Of a stretch of 64,000 bases of DNA, positions 31,388-41,100 are shown in pieces; the first letter of the stretch is position 1; every line of letters begins with the position of its first letter. The stretch spans positions 1 through 64,000 of the forward strand of contig NZ_NPDL01000006.1 of NCBI RefSeq assembly GCF_002811475.1, in the 5' to 3' direction. The position numbers and the translations under genes are program-made. The DNA is from Leptospira hartskeerlii. GTDB lineage: Bacteria; Spirochaetota; Leptospiria; Leptospirales; Leptospiraceae. The notes under the pieces are model-generated. The model had not been told where the DNA came from, ran no database searches, and worked only from the letters and a program-made list of their open reading frames with translations.

Positions 31388-32809
31388 TTAGTCGGGATCT
31401 TTTTTGAACTCTTTTCTATTTACAAATAAAAATTGAGTTTCACTTCTCTTGCCGGAGAGAGTTTTGCCCATCACCACCATCGCGGGATAAGTAGTTTTCT
31501 TGAATTCAGGAATTCTAATGATATATTCAGTATTCGACTTTCTTTGAATGATACCTTCTTTTCCGCTGATCTTGATAACCACAGACTTAGGGTCTAAACC
31601 TTCCACTATTACAGGAAAACTATCTCCAGGCTTGACCCAAGAACCGTCCGGAACTCCTAACTGGATCTTAATAGGTGGAGAAGCACTTAGAATAGAATTG
31701 AATCTGGACTGAGACATTCCCCAAGTCACCAGGGATCTATGGATTGTATATGCGTAAGTGCCAGGGACATTCTTCCCAGGGTTTACTGTGAAAGCCATTC
31801 TATAACCTGCGGCCTTTGCTTCTTCTATTACTCGTACATCGAATAATCCGAATGGGTAAGCGAGGTCTTGGATCTTCCTACCGGTTTTTGCCTCAAGAGT
31901 TGCTTTGGAATCTTTGAGCTGGCTTCTGATCTCCGCTCTAGACATCGCAGGTAATTTAGGATGATAAACAGTATGAGAGCCTATATCCAAAACTCCACTA
32001 TCCAATGCCTCTTTCAACCCCGCCCAGCTCAAATAGAATTTATATCTAGGATTAGAGATTACGGTTGGATAAATAAAAACGGAGGCTCTCATTCCATATT
32101 TTTTTAAAAGAGGGACGAGTACATCTTTGTGAGTTAAAGAACCATCATCAAAAGTTAAAAGAATAGGACGAGCAGGGAAATCAGAACCTGCCTTTCCTTG
32201 CTGGTATTGATAGAATTGGTCCAAACTAATGGTTTGATAACCAATAGATTTAAGATACTTGAACTGTTCTTCTAAAAGGCTTGGATCTAAATTGTATCCA
32301 CCCATTGGATCTTGGTTTCCAACCAGGTGATGGTAACATAAAACAGGGATCCCTTTCCCATGACCTAATTCCGCATTTGAACTTTGATTTTTAGAATCGT
32401 ATTCTGTCTTAGGAGGAAGGTCTGAGACTCCAGGAAGAGAATTCTCGTATTTCTTGGAAGCAGTCTCTTTTTCTTTCTCTTTGATCTCCTGCTTTTCCTT
32501 TTTAGAAACCTTGGTTTTCCCTTTTTTCCTACGTTGTACTCGTTTGGATTTCGGGGAAGAGGCTTCCGCAGAAGCCACAGATTCTTCTTTTTCTTTTTTG
32601 ACCTTCGCTTCTATCTTAGGAGAAGTTTCCGATCTAGGAATTTCTCTTTTAGGAGCAGAAGGTTTAGGAGTTTCTTCTTCCTCTTGTTGATTCGTTTTGG
32701 ATTTTCCGTCCGAACTTAAAAATTCACTGACTGGTCCTGCAGAAAGTACGGAAGAAGTGAAAATACTGAGAGAAAGTAGAATGGAAAAGCGGCTGATTTG
32801 TTTATACAT
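31388..32809 (-). CDS. Secreted polysaccharide deacetylase (NodB-like)
   Basis: 473 residues. A signal peptide (about 1-24) precedes a low-complexity Lys/Glu/Ser-rich stretch (about 30-130) of unusual length, possibly a linker. The NodB domain follows: IPVLCYHHLVG (about 155-165), LLTFDDGS (motif 1, Asp-Asp), HTVYHP (motif 2, H-x3-H) and DLAYPFGLFD (motif 3). It should deacetylate a polysaccharide or peptidoglycan in the periplasm. The C-terminal part (about 390-473) looks like a beta-rich accessory domain. Confidence 0.9.
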   Translation of the reverse strand: MYKQISRFSILLSLSIFTSSVLSAGPVSEFLSSDGKSKTNQQEEEETPKPSAPKREIPRSETSPKIEAKVKKEKEESVASAEASSPKSKRVQRRKKGKTKVSKKEKQEIKEKEKETASKKYENSLPGVSDLPPKTEYDSKNQSSNAELGHGKGIPVLCYHHLVGNQDPMGGYNLDPSLLEEQFKYLKSIGYQTISLDQFYQYQQGKAGSDFPARPILLTFDDGSLTHKDVLVPLLKKYGMRASVFIYPTVISNPRYKFYLSWAGLKEALDSGVLDIGSHTVYHPKLPAMSRAEIRSQLKDSKATLEAKTGRKIQDLAYPFGLFDVRVIEEAKAAGYRMAFTVNPGKNVPGTYAYTIHRSLVTWGMSQSRFNSILSASPPIKIQLGVPDGSWVKPGDSFPVIVEGLDPKSVVIKISGKEGIIQRKSNTEYIIRIPEFKKTTYPAMVVMGKTLSGKRSETQFLFVNRKEFKKDPD

Positions 32810-32945
32810 GGACGATCAGTTCCAAGATTCTTTCTGGCAGGTGACGCGCAACTTTTTACTAAAAATAGCGGTGCTGTAAAATAGTGGAAAGATTTGTCTT
32901 TAGGAAGGGATTTCGGGAGAATCTCTCCTGAAATTTATTGACAAG

Positions 32946-32972
32946 GCCCGTCTTTCGGAAAGATCGACGGGC
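32946..32972. terminator. Hairpin terminator candidate
   Basis: GCCCGTC (32946-32952) and GACGGGC (32966-32972) with a 13-nt loop, 8 bp beyond the stop of the minus-strand gene 32980-33492. On the + strand it is followed by a T-rich run (32983-32990). Probably a terminator for the minus-strand gene, though its own T-run on that strand is weak. Confidence 0.55.
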
Positions 32973-32979
32973 AGGAAGT

Positions 32980-33492
32980 TTATTTTTTTCCTTTTTCTTT
33001 AATCAAACGTTTCAGAACAGACTCAGAATGACCGCTGAGTTTGATAACAGCAGCTTTGTTCGGTTTCTTTTTTTCCAGTTCTAACAGAATGGTAGAAAAA
33101 CGGAACTTTCTACGAATATGGTTCACAGCTGGAATGGAAGTTTTGAAAAGTCTAGCCAACTCATGATCCGCATTTCCTTCCTGATTGAGGTCGTAAAACT
33201 TGGAAAGTTTAGCATCGTCCCAAATGATCTTCTCATCCGTCTTATAGTAGTTATGGTATTCTAGACGACGGCTGTTTCTTTCATAAGAGCCTTTGTTTCT
33301 TTTCTCTCTCCAGAAAGGATGCCTATTCCTTGCATATTTTATGTCATCTATTGTATAACCGGATTTATTTAACCATTCTGTGGTAATACTGGACTTCTTT
33401 GGCCCTTCTAGTTTTGATTTGATGGAAAATTCAATGTACTGCTCTGGCGTTTTCGCAGAGAGGAGTTTCTTTTTTTCCTTTTCGTAATCCAT
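32980..33492 (-). CDS. Conserved hypothetical protein, basic
   Basis: 170 residues, Lys- and Arg-rich, no membrane segment. A C-terminal region GNADHELARLFKTSIPAVNHIRRKFRFS (about 106-133) has the spacing of a DNA-binding helix-turn-helix. The N-terminal part MDYEKEKKKLLSAKTPEQYIEFSIKS is helical. I do not recognise a named family; it resembles proteins I associate only with Leptospira. A DNA-binding role is an inference from the HTH-like pattern and basic charge. Confidence 0.7.
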   Translation of the reverse strand: MDYEKEKKKLLSAKTPEQYIEFSIKSKLEGPKKSSITTEWLNKSGYTIDDIKYARNRHPFWREKRNKGSYERNSRRLEYHNYYKTDEKIIWDDAKLSKFYDLNQEGNADHELARLFKTSIPAVNHIRRKFRFSTILLELEKKKPNKAAVIKLSGHSESVLKRLIKEKGKK

Positions 33493-33984
33493 ATCCTTGC
33501 CTTGCGATTTCTAATGCACCGTCAGGTGTTATTTTATTTTTTAGTCGGTGGATAGTGTTCCTTACCTGGACCATTACCGAAACTCTTTTTCAAATTGCGG
33601 TAGGAAAAAACAAAAAGCTCCTTCGTCTGGTCTGGGCTATGCAAAAGAGATTCGCAAAACCTCCTTTAAAGTATACTAAGCAACTTCGAGACTCAGATGC
33701 TCTTCCAAAGTTTGTCCCTCGAAGGACTACAGGAAGCAGTTAGCATGACCTCGTCCTCATACAGAAATATCACATGCTAGAAAGTTTGCGCACGATTCAT
33801 TATTATTAATCGAAGTCTGAAACATTTACATCTTTCTGTCTCAGTTCCGACGAATAATAACGTGCCGTTCTTCTTGTATCTAACATCTATTAGACTTCGG
33901 TTTTTCGCTTCGGAAGTAATTCTATCTTTTCTAAAAAAAGAAACCAGCGAAAATGACTTAAGGTCTTACTGTAGGTTAGTCGTC
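33493..33984. other. Gene-poor gap
   Basis: 492 bp between a minus-strand gene and a + strand gene, so it should hold two divergent promoters. An open frame at 33555-33743 (62 codons) has no family resemblance and no ribosome site, and I do not call it. A short inverted repeat TAGCATG...CATGCTA lies at about 33742-33780. Nothing else seen. Confidence 0.5.
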
Positions 33985-34380
33985 ATGTTATTCAGAACTT
34001 CAAATAAAGGCAGAATTAGAGTAGTTACGGCTTATTTGTGCCTTTTTTACTTATTCAATTTTTCCGTTAGCGCTCATGAAGAAGGACCGAATCACTCGCA
34101 TGTGGATCAATGTCGCACAGACAAAGAGAAATATTGTAAGGAAAGTTCCAAAGGAGATATTCTTTCTTGTCTGAAGAAGAATGAGGAAAACCTCTCCGAA
34201 GACTGCAGAGAACTGTTACAAGAAGTCAGGGGAAAAGCAAAGCTTAGAATGGAAGCTTGTAGAGAAGATAAGGAAAAGTTCTGCGCCAATCGAGAAACAG
34301 CCGTTATCCGTTGCCTCCAAGAGAACAAAAATCTTCTGGGAGAAAAATGTAAGTCCGCATTATTCTCCAGCTCTAAGTAG
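33985..34380 (+). CDS. Exported cysteine-rich repeat protein
   Basis: 131 residues from the ATG at 33985; longer frames upstream have no support. A signal peptide (VVTAYLCLFYLFNFSVSAHE) is followed by two Cys-rich repeats: QCRTDKEKYCKESSKGDILSCLKKNEENLSEDCRELL and ACREDKEKFCANRETAVIRCLQENKNLLGEKCKSAL. Each has C-x3-D-x-E-K-[FY]-C and C-L-x5-E/N-L-x-x-C. This is the GLG1/Cys-rich repeat pattern, seen in small exported proteins of several bacteria. Function unknown; the cysteines are paired for disulphides. Confidence 0.85.
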   Translation: MLFRTSNKGRIRVVTAYLCLFYLFNFSVSAHEEGPNHSHVDQCRTDKEKYCKESSKGDILSCLKKNEENLSEDCRELLQEVRGKAKLRMEACREDKEKFCANRETAVIRCLQENKNLLGEKCKSALFSSSK

Positions 34381-34445
34381 GAATTTCGAAATCTCGACTC
34401 CTTTTCTAACTCTGTATACAAAAGAAATTAAGTATACGAACTTTT

Positions 34446-34577
34446 ATTGTAGGCACTTCGACAATTTGAGGGAAAATCCTTTCGTATACTGTGGGATCCT
34501 CTTGTATACAATCGGATCTAATCTTCTCACGTTGTGTATACAAAGAAAATCGAAAGGTTTGTCGAAGTGCCTACAAT
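34446..34577. repeat. 132-bp inverted-repeat element with GTATAC motifs
   Basis: A perfect 19-bp arm pair bounds it: ATTGTAGGCACTTCGACAA at 34446-34464 and its complement at 34559-34577. An inner pair CCTTTCG/CGAAAGG nests within. GTATAC occurs at 34484, 34504 and 34536, and also just outside at 34414 and 34432. It lies in the gap between the Cys-rich gene and recC. No coding frame. MITE-like element, structured RNA and regulatory region are all possible. Confidence 0.8.
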
Positions 34578-34751
34578 TGCATTGGAGAAGATTCCATCCT
34601 CACTTCCCCAACTTCCGATAATCAACATTATGTCGCATTAGATAAAATCCTTCGGATTGGCGATACGTAAGCCTCTAAGAGCTCCCCTCTCGGATTAAAA
34701 CTTTGTTTTACCGGTCCGTAATTTCAGAATTTCTGGTAGAACCGATCTAAG

Positions 34752-37700
34752 ATGAGTATAAGAGTCCATAGTTCCTACGATCTTTCGGATTTATCCGAAG
34801 CATTATCAACATCCTTGAGAAAAGAGATCTCGAGGCAGGATGGACTATATTCTCCCACGGTAATCATCCCAAATAAGAGTATGGAAACCTGGTTGAACTT
34901 GGATCTGGTCCAAAGATTCGGCGTGGTATTCAATATCAGATTTTTGTTCTTGGAAAAGTATTTAGAAGAATTGCTTCTCGAAAAATTTTCTCCAGAAATC
35001 GATCCGAAATCTAGGCCGTTCCTCCAAGGAGAATCCAGAAAATTTCAGATCTACGAAGCTTTGCTCCGAGACCAGGAATTTCTTCAAAAGTATCCCATCC
35101 TCAAAAATTATCTTTTGCCTTCCGGAAGAAAAACTCCCGACCCAGTGAGACTCTTGGATCTATCAGGACGTTTGGCAAAATATTTTAAGGACTATGAACT
35201 TCACAGACAAGACTGGATCCGAAATTGGTTGGGAGAGAAATATTCACTTCTGCGACTGCCGGGAGAAGATATCTGGGAAGAAGTCGCCACCCAGTCTGAA
35301 ATTTTTTTCTTTCAGAAAGAATTATATTCTTATCTTACAAATTCAGATCCATCCAAAGAAACTTTGATCCAATATTCCATGCGAAATCTTGGCTCCGAGC
35401 ATAAGGCCAAAAAACATTCTCCAAAGAATATGTATCTATTCGCATTGTCCCAACTTTCGAGTACGTATATTTCTATTTTTCAAAACCTTCTTCCTGAAAT
35501 CCATTTAGAGGTTTTTCAATTCGGAGTTCCCGATGGAGAACAGGTCGCTGGAACGGAAAGAAATCAGATCTGTAGAAACTGGGCGAACTCATTTCGCTCC
35601 TTAAAAAAATCCTGGGAGATCTCAGGAGCAGAATTCCTATATTCCACTAAAAAAGAAAAACATACAAAGACAGTTCTGTCAGAATTCAAAGAATATCTTG
35701 GACGATCAGACTATAAAGCAGCATCTCGACTTCTTCCGGATGAGAGCTTACAAATTTTAGAAGCGCCCGGAAAGGTTCGAGAAGTAGAAGCGTTATTCCA
35801 TCATATTCTTTCCATCTTATCCGAATCTAAAGAAACCAAATTAACCGATTTTGGGATATTCTGTTCCGACCTTTCGGAGTATAGACCGGCATTAGAGTTC
35901 GTATTCGAAGGCGGGATCCAGGCAAAACTTTCGGAGAAGTCAGGTAGTTCTATAAAGACATTACCTTATAGCATAAGAGATGTTATCGCTTCGGAAACAA
36001 GTGCTTATATCAGCGGAATACTTTCTTTGTTCGCCCTACTCTCTAAAGAAAGATCAAGAGCGGATATTTTTAAACTACTTAAGAACCCATGCTTCCAATC
36101 TAAATGGGAAGTAGAACCATCATGGGTAGAAGAATGGGCAAAGTTCTCCGAAGATTTGGAATTATACCAAGACGATTCTTTGATAGACGACCAACCTCTT
36201 GCTTTTTCTTTCCGAAAAGGATTTTTAAGGTTAGCCGCCGGAAATATATTATCTGCAGAAGAAGAGGAAGATCTTCCCATCTCCCCTTTCGATTCCGGAT
36301 CTGGCTCCTTAGTGTCTACATGGATAGGGATTTGGAAACGTGTATCTTTCTTGTTGGAAGAATTTTCCTCTTTGGTTTCGGACCCAAAAGTTTCTGGCGA
36401 AAAAATTTTGGATTCACTATCGGATCTGCTAAGAGAATTATTTTCCTCTCCTTCTTCTAATCCGATAGAAGTGGAATTGGAAAAAAATATTATAGATTCA
36501 TTATATGAATTGAGAGCCGTGGATTGGGACCCTAAAGGTTTCGGAGATAGGCTTAAATTTTTAGAGTCATTTTTCAAACAAACAGGCGGAGAGATCCAAG
36601 TCAGAAAAGGCCAATATCTAACCGGAGGAATTACCGTATCTTCTTTGCAACCAATGCGCCCGATCCCATTCCGACACGTATATATTTTAGGATTGGGAGA
36701 AGGTTTATTCCCCGGAACAGACGATACCTCTGCATTTAATCTAAGGCATTTGGCTCCCAGAGAAGGAGATATAAATGTAAGAGGATTAAATCAGTCTTTA
36801 TTATACGAAACGATCTTATCCGCAAAACAAAGTCTGGTAATATCTTTCGTAGCGGAAGATATTACAAAAGATGAAAGTATTGCCCCTTCTTCTTCCTTAC
36901 TTTTGCTCGAACAAGCTTTAAAGGAGAATATACTGGCTCCTGAAACTTCCGTTCGGATCAAGATCCCTCTAAACAAACATAGCAAAGAATATTTTATACA
37001 AAAAGAAACTTCTACTTCAAAGTTTGCGGAGAAGTTCCGTAAAAATTTCGATCTATCTTCTTCTCTACTCTACGGAAAAGAAGAAGATAAAGAATATTAT
37101 CGCAAAGTGGTGCTTGGGAACTTTCAACCTAACCCTTCTATTAAAAAAGAAACTACAAATCCGGAAACTTTAGATTGGAATGATCTGGTCCGATTTGCAA
37201 AATCCCCTCTTTCCTATCATTTGCAGAGAAGGTTCGGGTTGTACTCGGAAGAGATCTCAGAATCAGATAATGCAACGGAGGAGCCATTTCGGATTTCGGA
37301 TAATTTTAAATTTATGAAAGAGTTATGGTCTTATTCTATGAAAAAGACCGAAAAGGAACTCCAAAATTCTTTGAGCGGATTATTCTCAATTTGGGAAAAA
37401 AGGGGAAATATCCCCAGAGGAATTTACGGAGATGCCGAGTTTTTAACTAAGTCAGAAAGAGTGGGAAAAATTTCAGAGATAGTTTCCGAAATACTATCAA
37501 ACGCGGAAATTTTGTCCGGAATTACTTTCGGAGAATCTCCTAAGAAAGGGAATATGCTTTCCTTGCCCATTATTCCATTAGAAATTCCGAATGAACATAA
37601 GATTAGTATAACCGGTTTAAAGGAAGATGTTTTTCTGAAAAAGGAAGCCGATGGTAGCTTCACTCTTGTTCTTGTATATCCGAACTCAAAGAAAAAATTC

Positions 37701-38153
37701 AAAAATTTAATTGAGCCTTTTTTGATCCAATCTTTGTTAGATCTTATTCCTTCTATAAATACTCCAAGGTCAGTTACTGCAATTTTCGGCTACGGAGACA
37801 AACCGACTATCTTAAATATGAATCGAGAAGGAGGAGAAGTATATCGTAAAAAATTCCTCTCCGATTTGGTGCGGGAATTTTTGGATCAATCTATCTCTTT
37901 AGTTTCTCCTGGTATCTGGGAAGACTTTCCGGATAGAACTGAAGTTGATCTAAATGATTCAAAAAGTTTAACTCTGCTTTCTCAAGAATATAGGACTTGG
38001 GCACAAGAATCAGTTCAATACGATCCTGAAATTTATTTGGATGAGGTCATTCGACTTCTACCCTATCCTCAAAATTATATAAGCGAAAAGGATTTTTACC
38101 TCTGCTTGAAACTGTATCATTCATTGGAGAAAGTTTTTTATGCAGAAAAATAA
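34752..38153 (+). CDS. recC: Exodeoxyribonuclease V subunit gamma (RecC)
   Basis: 1133 residues, normal RecC length. The N-terminus SIRVHSSYDLSDLSEALSTSL and TVIIPNKSMETWLNLDLVQRFGVVFNIRFLFLEKYLEELL are typical of RecC, as is the middle FRHVYILGLGEGLFPGTDDTSAFNLRHLAPREGD. RecC is a helicase-like subunit without ATPase motifs that scans for Chi in the RecBCD complex for double-strand break repair. First gene of the recC-recB-recD operon; the recB start overlaps its end by 14 bp. Confidence 0.95.
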   Translation: MSIRVHSSYDLSDLSEALSTSLRKEISRQDGLYSPTVIIPNKSMETWLNLDLVQRFGVVFNIRFLFLEKYLEELLLEKFSPEIDPKSRPFLQGESRKFQIYEALLRDQEFLQKYPILKNYLLPSGRKTPDPVRLLDLSGRLAKYFKDYELHRQDWIRNWLGEKYSLLRLPGEDIWEEVATQSEIFFFQKELYSYLTNSDPSKETLIQYSMRNLGSEHKAKKHSPKNMYLFALSQLSSTYISIFQNLLPEIHLEVFQFGVPDGEQVAGTERNQICRNWANSFRSLKKSWEISGAEFLYSTKKEKHTKTVLSEFKEYLGRSDYKAASRLLPDESLQILEAPGKVREVEALFHHILSILSESKETKLTDFGIFCSDLSEYRPALEFVFEGGIQAKLSEKSGSSIKTLPYSIRDVIASETSAYISGILSLFALLSKERSRADIFKLLKNPCFQSKWEVEPSWVEEWAKFSEDLELYQDDSLIDDQPLAFSFRKGFLRLAAGNILSAEEEEDLPISPFDSGSGSLVSTWIGIWKRVSFLLEEFSSLVSDPKVSGEKILDSLSDLLRELFSSPSSNPIEVELEKNIIDSLYELRAVDWDPKGFGDRLKFLESFFKQTGGEIQVRKGQYLTGGITVSSLQPMRPIPFRHVYILGLGEGLFPGTDDTSAFNLRHLAPREGDINVRGLNQSLLYETILSAKQSLVISFVAEDITKDESIAPSSSLLLLEQALKENILAPETSVRIKIPLNKHSKEYFIQKETSTSKFAEKFRKNFDLSSSLLYGKEEDKEYYRKVVLGNFQPNPSIKKETTNPETLDWNDLVRFAKSPLSYHLQRRFGLYSEEISESDNATEEPFRISDNFKFMKELWSYSMKKTEKELQNSLSGLFSIWEKRGNIPRGIYGDAEFLTKSERVGKISEIVSEILSNAEILSGITFGESPKKGNMLSLPIIPLEIPNEHKISITGLKEDVFLKKEADGSFTLVLVYPNSKKKFKNLIEPFLIQSLLDLIPSINTPRSVTAIFGYGDKPTILNMNREGGEVYRKKFLSDLVREFLDQSISLVSPGIWEDFPDRTEVDLNDSKSLTLLSQEYRTWAQESVQYDPEIYLDEVIRLLPYPQNYISEKDFYLCLKLYHSLEKVFYAEK

Positions 38154-41100
38154 ACTGGAACCGGTGAGCAATTCTTTTGCCGACCAGATCGATATTACTA
38201 AAAACGGTTTTATCGGCGCCTCTGCCGGAACAGGAAAAACTCATACAATCGTATTTCTAGTTCTGAAAATACTAAAAGATTTTTTTAAAACATCTCTGGG
38301 TTCCGATAAAACTCCTTTCGGTATAGAATCTATATTAGTACTTACTTATACGGATAAGGCTGCGTCAGAACTTAAAGGAAGGATACGCGCAGAATTAAAA
38401 AATACAATCCTCAGATTGGAAAAAATAGAATCACCTAATGAAGAAGAATCTAAAGAGCTGGATTATTTTTTAAACCAGGCCTCTCGTTTAGACCAGGCTT
38501 ATATATCTACCATACATGGATTTGCTCATAAAATCTTAAAAGAATATTCATTGGAATCGGGTAGCTCCGATAATTCGGAACTTATCGAAGAGTTTTCGGC
38601 AGTTTCCAAAGCGTTGTATAGAAGGATGCGCAGTGAGTTTGGCGGAAAATACCCTAAGGAGCTTTTACCATTTATACTTTCTCAAGCGAACCGTTTTTAT
38701 AATGACGGATTCCAAGGAACTACTTGGGAAAATTTTGTATCTAATCTTGCAGTGAAGAAGGTTTCTTCTCCTGATTCTATCCAACTTCTTCCCCGCCCTC
38801 AAAAATTTCCGGAGATCAGTTCTCTCCGAAATATATTTTTGGAAATCAATTCTATCTTTCCTAAATTTTTAGAATTTCAAGATTCATTTAAAAAGAAAAT
38901 TAATGCGAATAAATATAAGGCTCTTTCCGCTCGGCAGCTAGAATTTCAAGACTCACTAAAAAAACTTATAGATTCTTCTCGGCCATTTTCTCCTTTTCCG
39001 TTTACGCTGGCCCTAAAAAAGATCCTGGACTTAAAAAGAGGAGAAAGTTCCGGAATAGAATCTATCCTTCTTTCCGACGAAGAATTAAAACCCGCAGCTT
39101 CTGAATCCGGATTTCTTTCTTACACATTAGAAAGAGAAAAAATTCGAAAACTTTCTTTAAATTTAAGCGTATTAGAATCCTCTCTTTCTTCTTTTTTGGT
39201 TTCTCTAGCGGAAGACATTGCGGAAGATTCGGTAAAGATCAAAGAAGAAGAGAATTCAATCACTTACGGAGATATGATCTTAGGACTTTCTAAATCTTTA
39301 GAAAAAAATCCCGAGTTAGTTTCAGAATTAAAGAAACGTTTTCGCTTCGGGATTATAGACGAATTTCAAGATACTGACCCGGACCAATATAATATTTTTA
39401 GAATATTATTCTTAGAAAGATCTTCAGGGGAAGGCACGGAAGGAAGACTTTTCCTGATCGGAGATGCAAAACAGTCCATTTACGGTTTTAGAGGTGCGGA
39501 CTTAGGCACTTATTTGGCTGCAAAGAAAGAATTTGATACCGGTGGAAAATTTGCAGATTCTTCTGTCGTTTATCCGGAGCTGGACACAAATCGTAGGTCT
39601 TTACCCGAACTCATTTCTTCCTACAACTCTATTTTCGGAAGTGCAAAAGGAGAATGGTTCCCTATTGGAGAAACCGGATTTTTGCCAATAGAATATATAA
39701 ATGTTAAATCTCCAGAAGTCCCAGGGAAGGCAATTTTATATTCGGATAAAAGTAATCGTGCCGCTTTAAATGCATTCTCCCTTTCGAAGGAAAGCAATGC
39801 CGACAGATTGAAGGAGCAATATTCTAAATTTTTAGCGGAAGAAATTCTCCATTTGGTTTCTGAAAAGTCCGAGATCTACATTAAGAAAGAAGGATATTCT
39901 TCTCCGGAGAAACTAAGTTGGTCTGATATTTCAGTTTTGGTTCGAGGCGAAAACGATTCTGAATTCCTAAAAAGGCAATTTAAGACAAGAGGGATCCCAT
40001 ATACTTATCCGAAACAAACCGGATTATTCGGATCTCCGGAAGCAATTCGAATTAGAGAGATCCTACAATGTTTAAATGAAGAAGGAAGCAGGGATTCATT
40101 TTATAAATTACTAATATCCGATCTGTTCTGTGTTCGCCCTGAAAATCTGCAAGATTATGAAGAATATCCAATTGAGTCCGGAGAAAAAAGACTTTTGGAA
40201 ACCTGGAGGAAATTCTCTCGTAAAAAAGATTTTCCTGGGTTATTCGGATCTATTTTGACAGAAAGTAGATTAGCTTCTCCTCTTCCGGAAGAATCTAGAC
40301 AAGATTGGGAAAGAAAGGTCGCGAACTTTAAACAGATATTTTTCTTCTTAGCGGAAAAAGCATCCAAGTCGGATCAGACTTTAGGAGAGCTTATCACTTA
40401 TTTGGAATCCAAGATGGTATCTAAAGAGGACGAAAAAGATTATTTAGAAAAAGATTCGGAAGAAGACAGAGTAAAAATTTTTACCATCCATTCTTGCAAA
40501 GGTTTAGAATTTCCGATCGTATTTTTATTCGGAGGATTTTCTGGCTGGGGCACACAAAAAAAGAAATTCTCCGAATACAGAGAAGGCGAAAAACGTATTA
40601 TAGATCTAGAAAATAATAAGGCAGAGGATTCCGTTTTTAATACGATTAACGAAGACAAAAGATTGTACTATGTGGCTCTGACTCGGGCAATGTATAAATT
40701 TTATTTTCCATTACTTGCAGAGCCCGATCCGAAACGCCCTCTGGAATTATTCAGGAAATCATTTTATGCAGCAGCATCTGAATTTCCTAAAGACTCTTCC
40801 GTAGCAAAATTTTGGGAGAATGAAGAAGGAAAATACGAACAGGAATGGATTCGAGATCACAAAACTATCTCCGGGTTAATGAATACTCCAATAAAAGAAG
40901 AAGGAGCGGAGATCTTACGTTCTGTTCAGATTTGGCCGGACAAAGCTGAAAAAAGAAAGATTATCCTAGAAAGTTACTCTTCTTTGGATTCATTTTTTAC
41001 TTCGGAAGGATCCGGATTCCAGGTTTCCGAAACAAGATCATTCAAAACGGACGAAACACCTGAGGAATCTAAGGAAGAAGAGCTCCCTTCCTCCAATAAA

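Noticed and set aside
33555..33743. 62-codon open frame between two genes
   Set aside because: No ribosome site and no similarity to a family; the length is within chance for this composition.
36005..36577. 190-codon antisense frame in recC
   Set aside because: Serine-rich shadow of the recC reading frame; no start signals.
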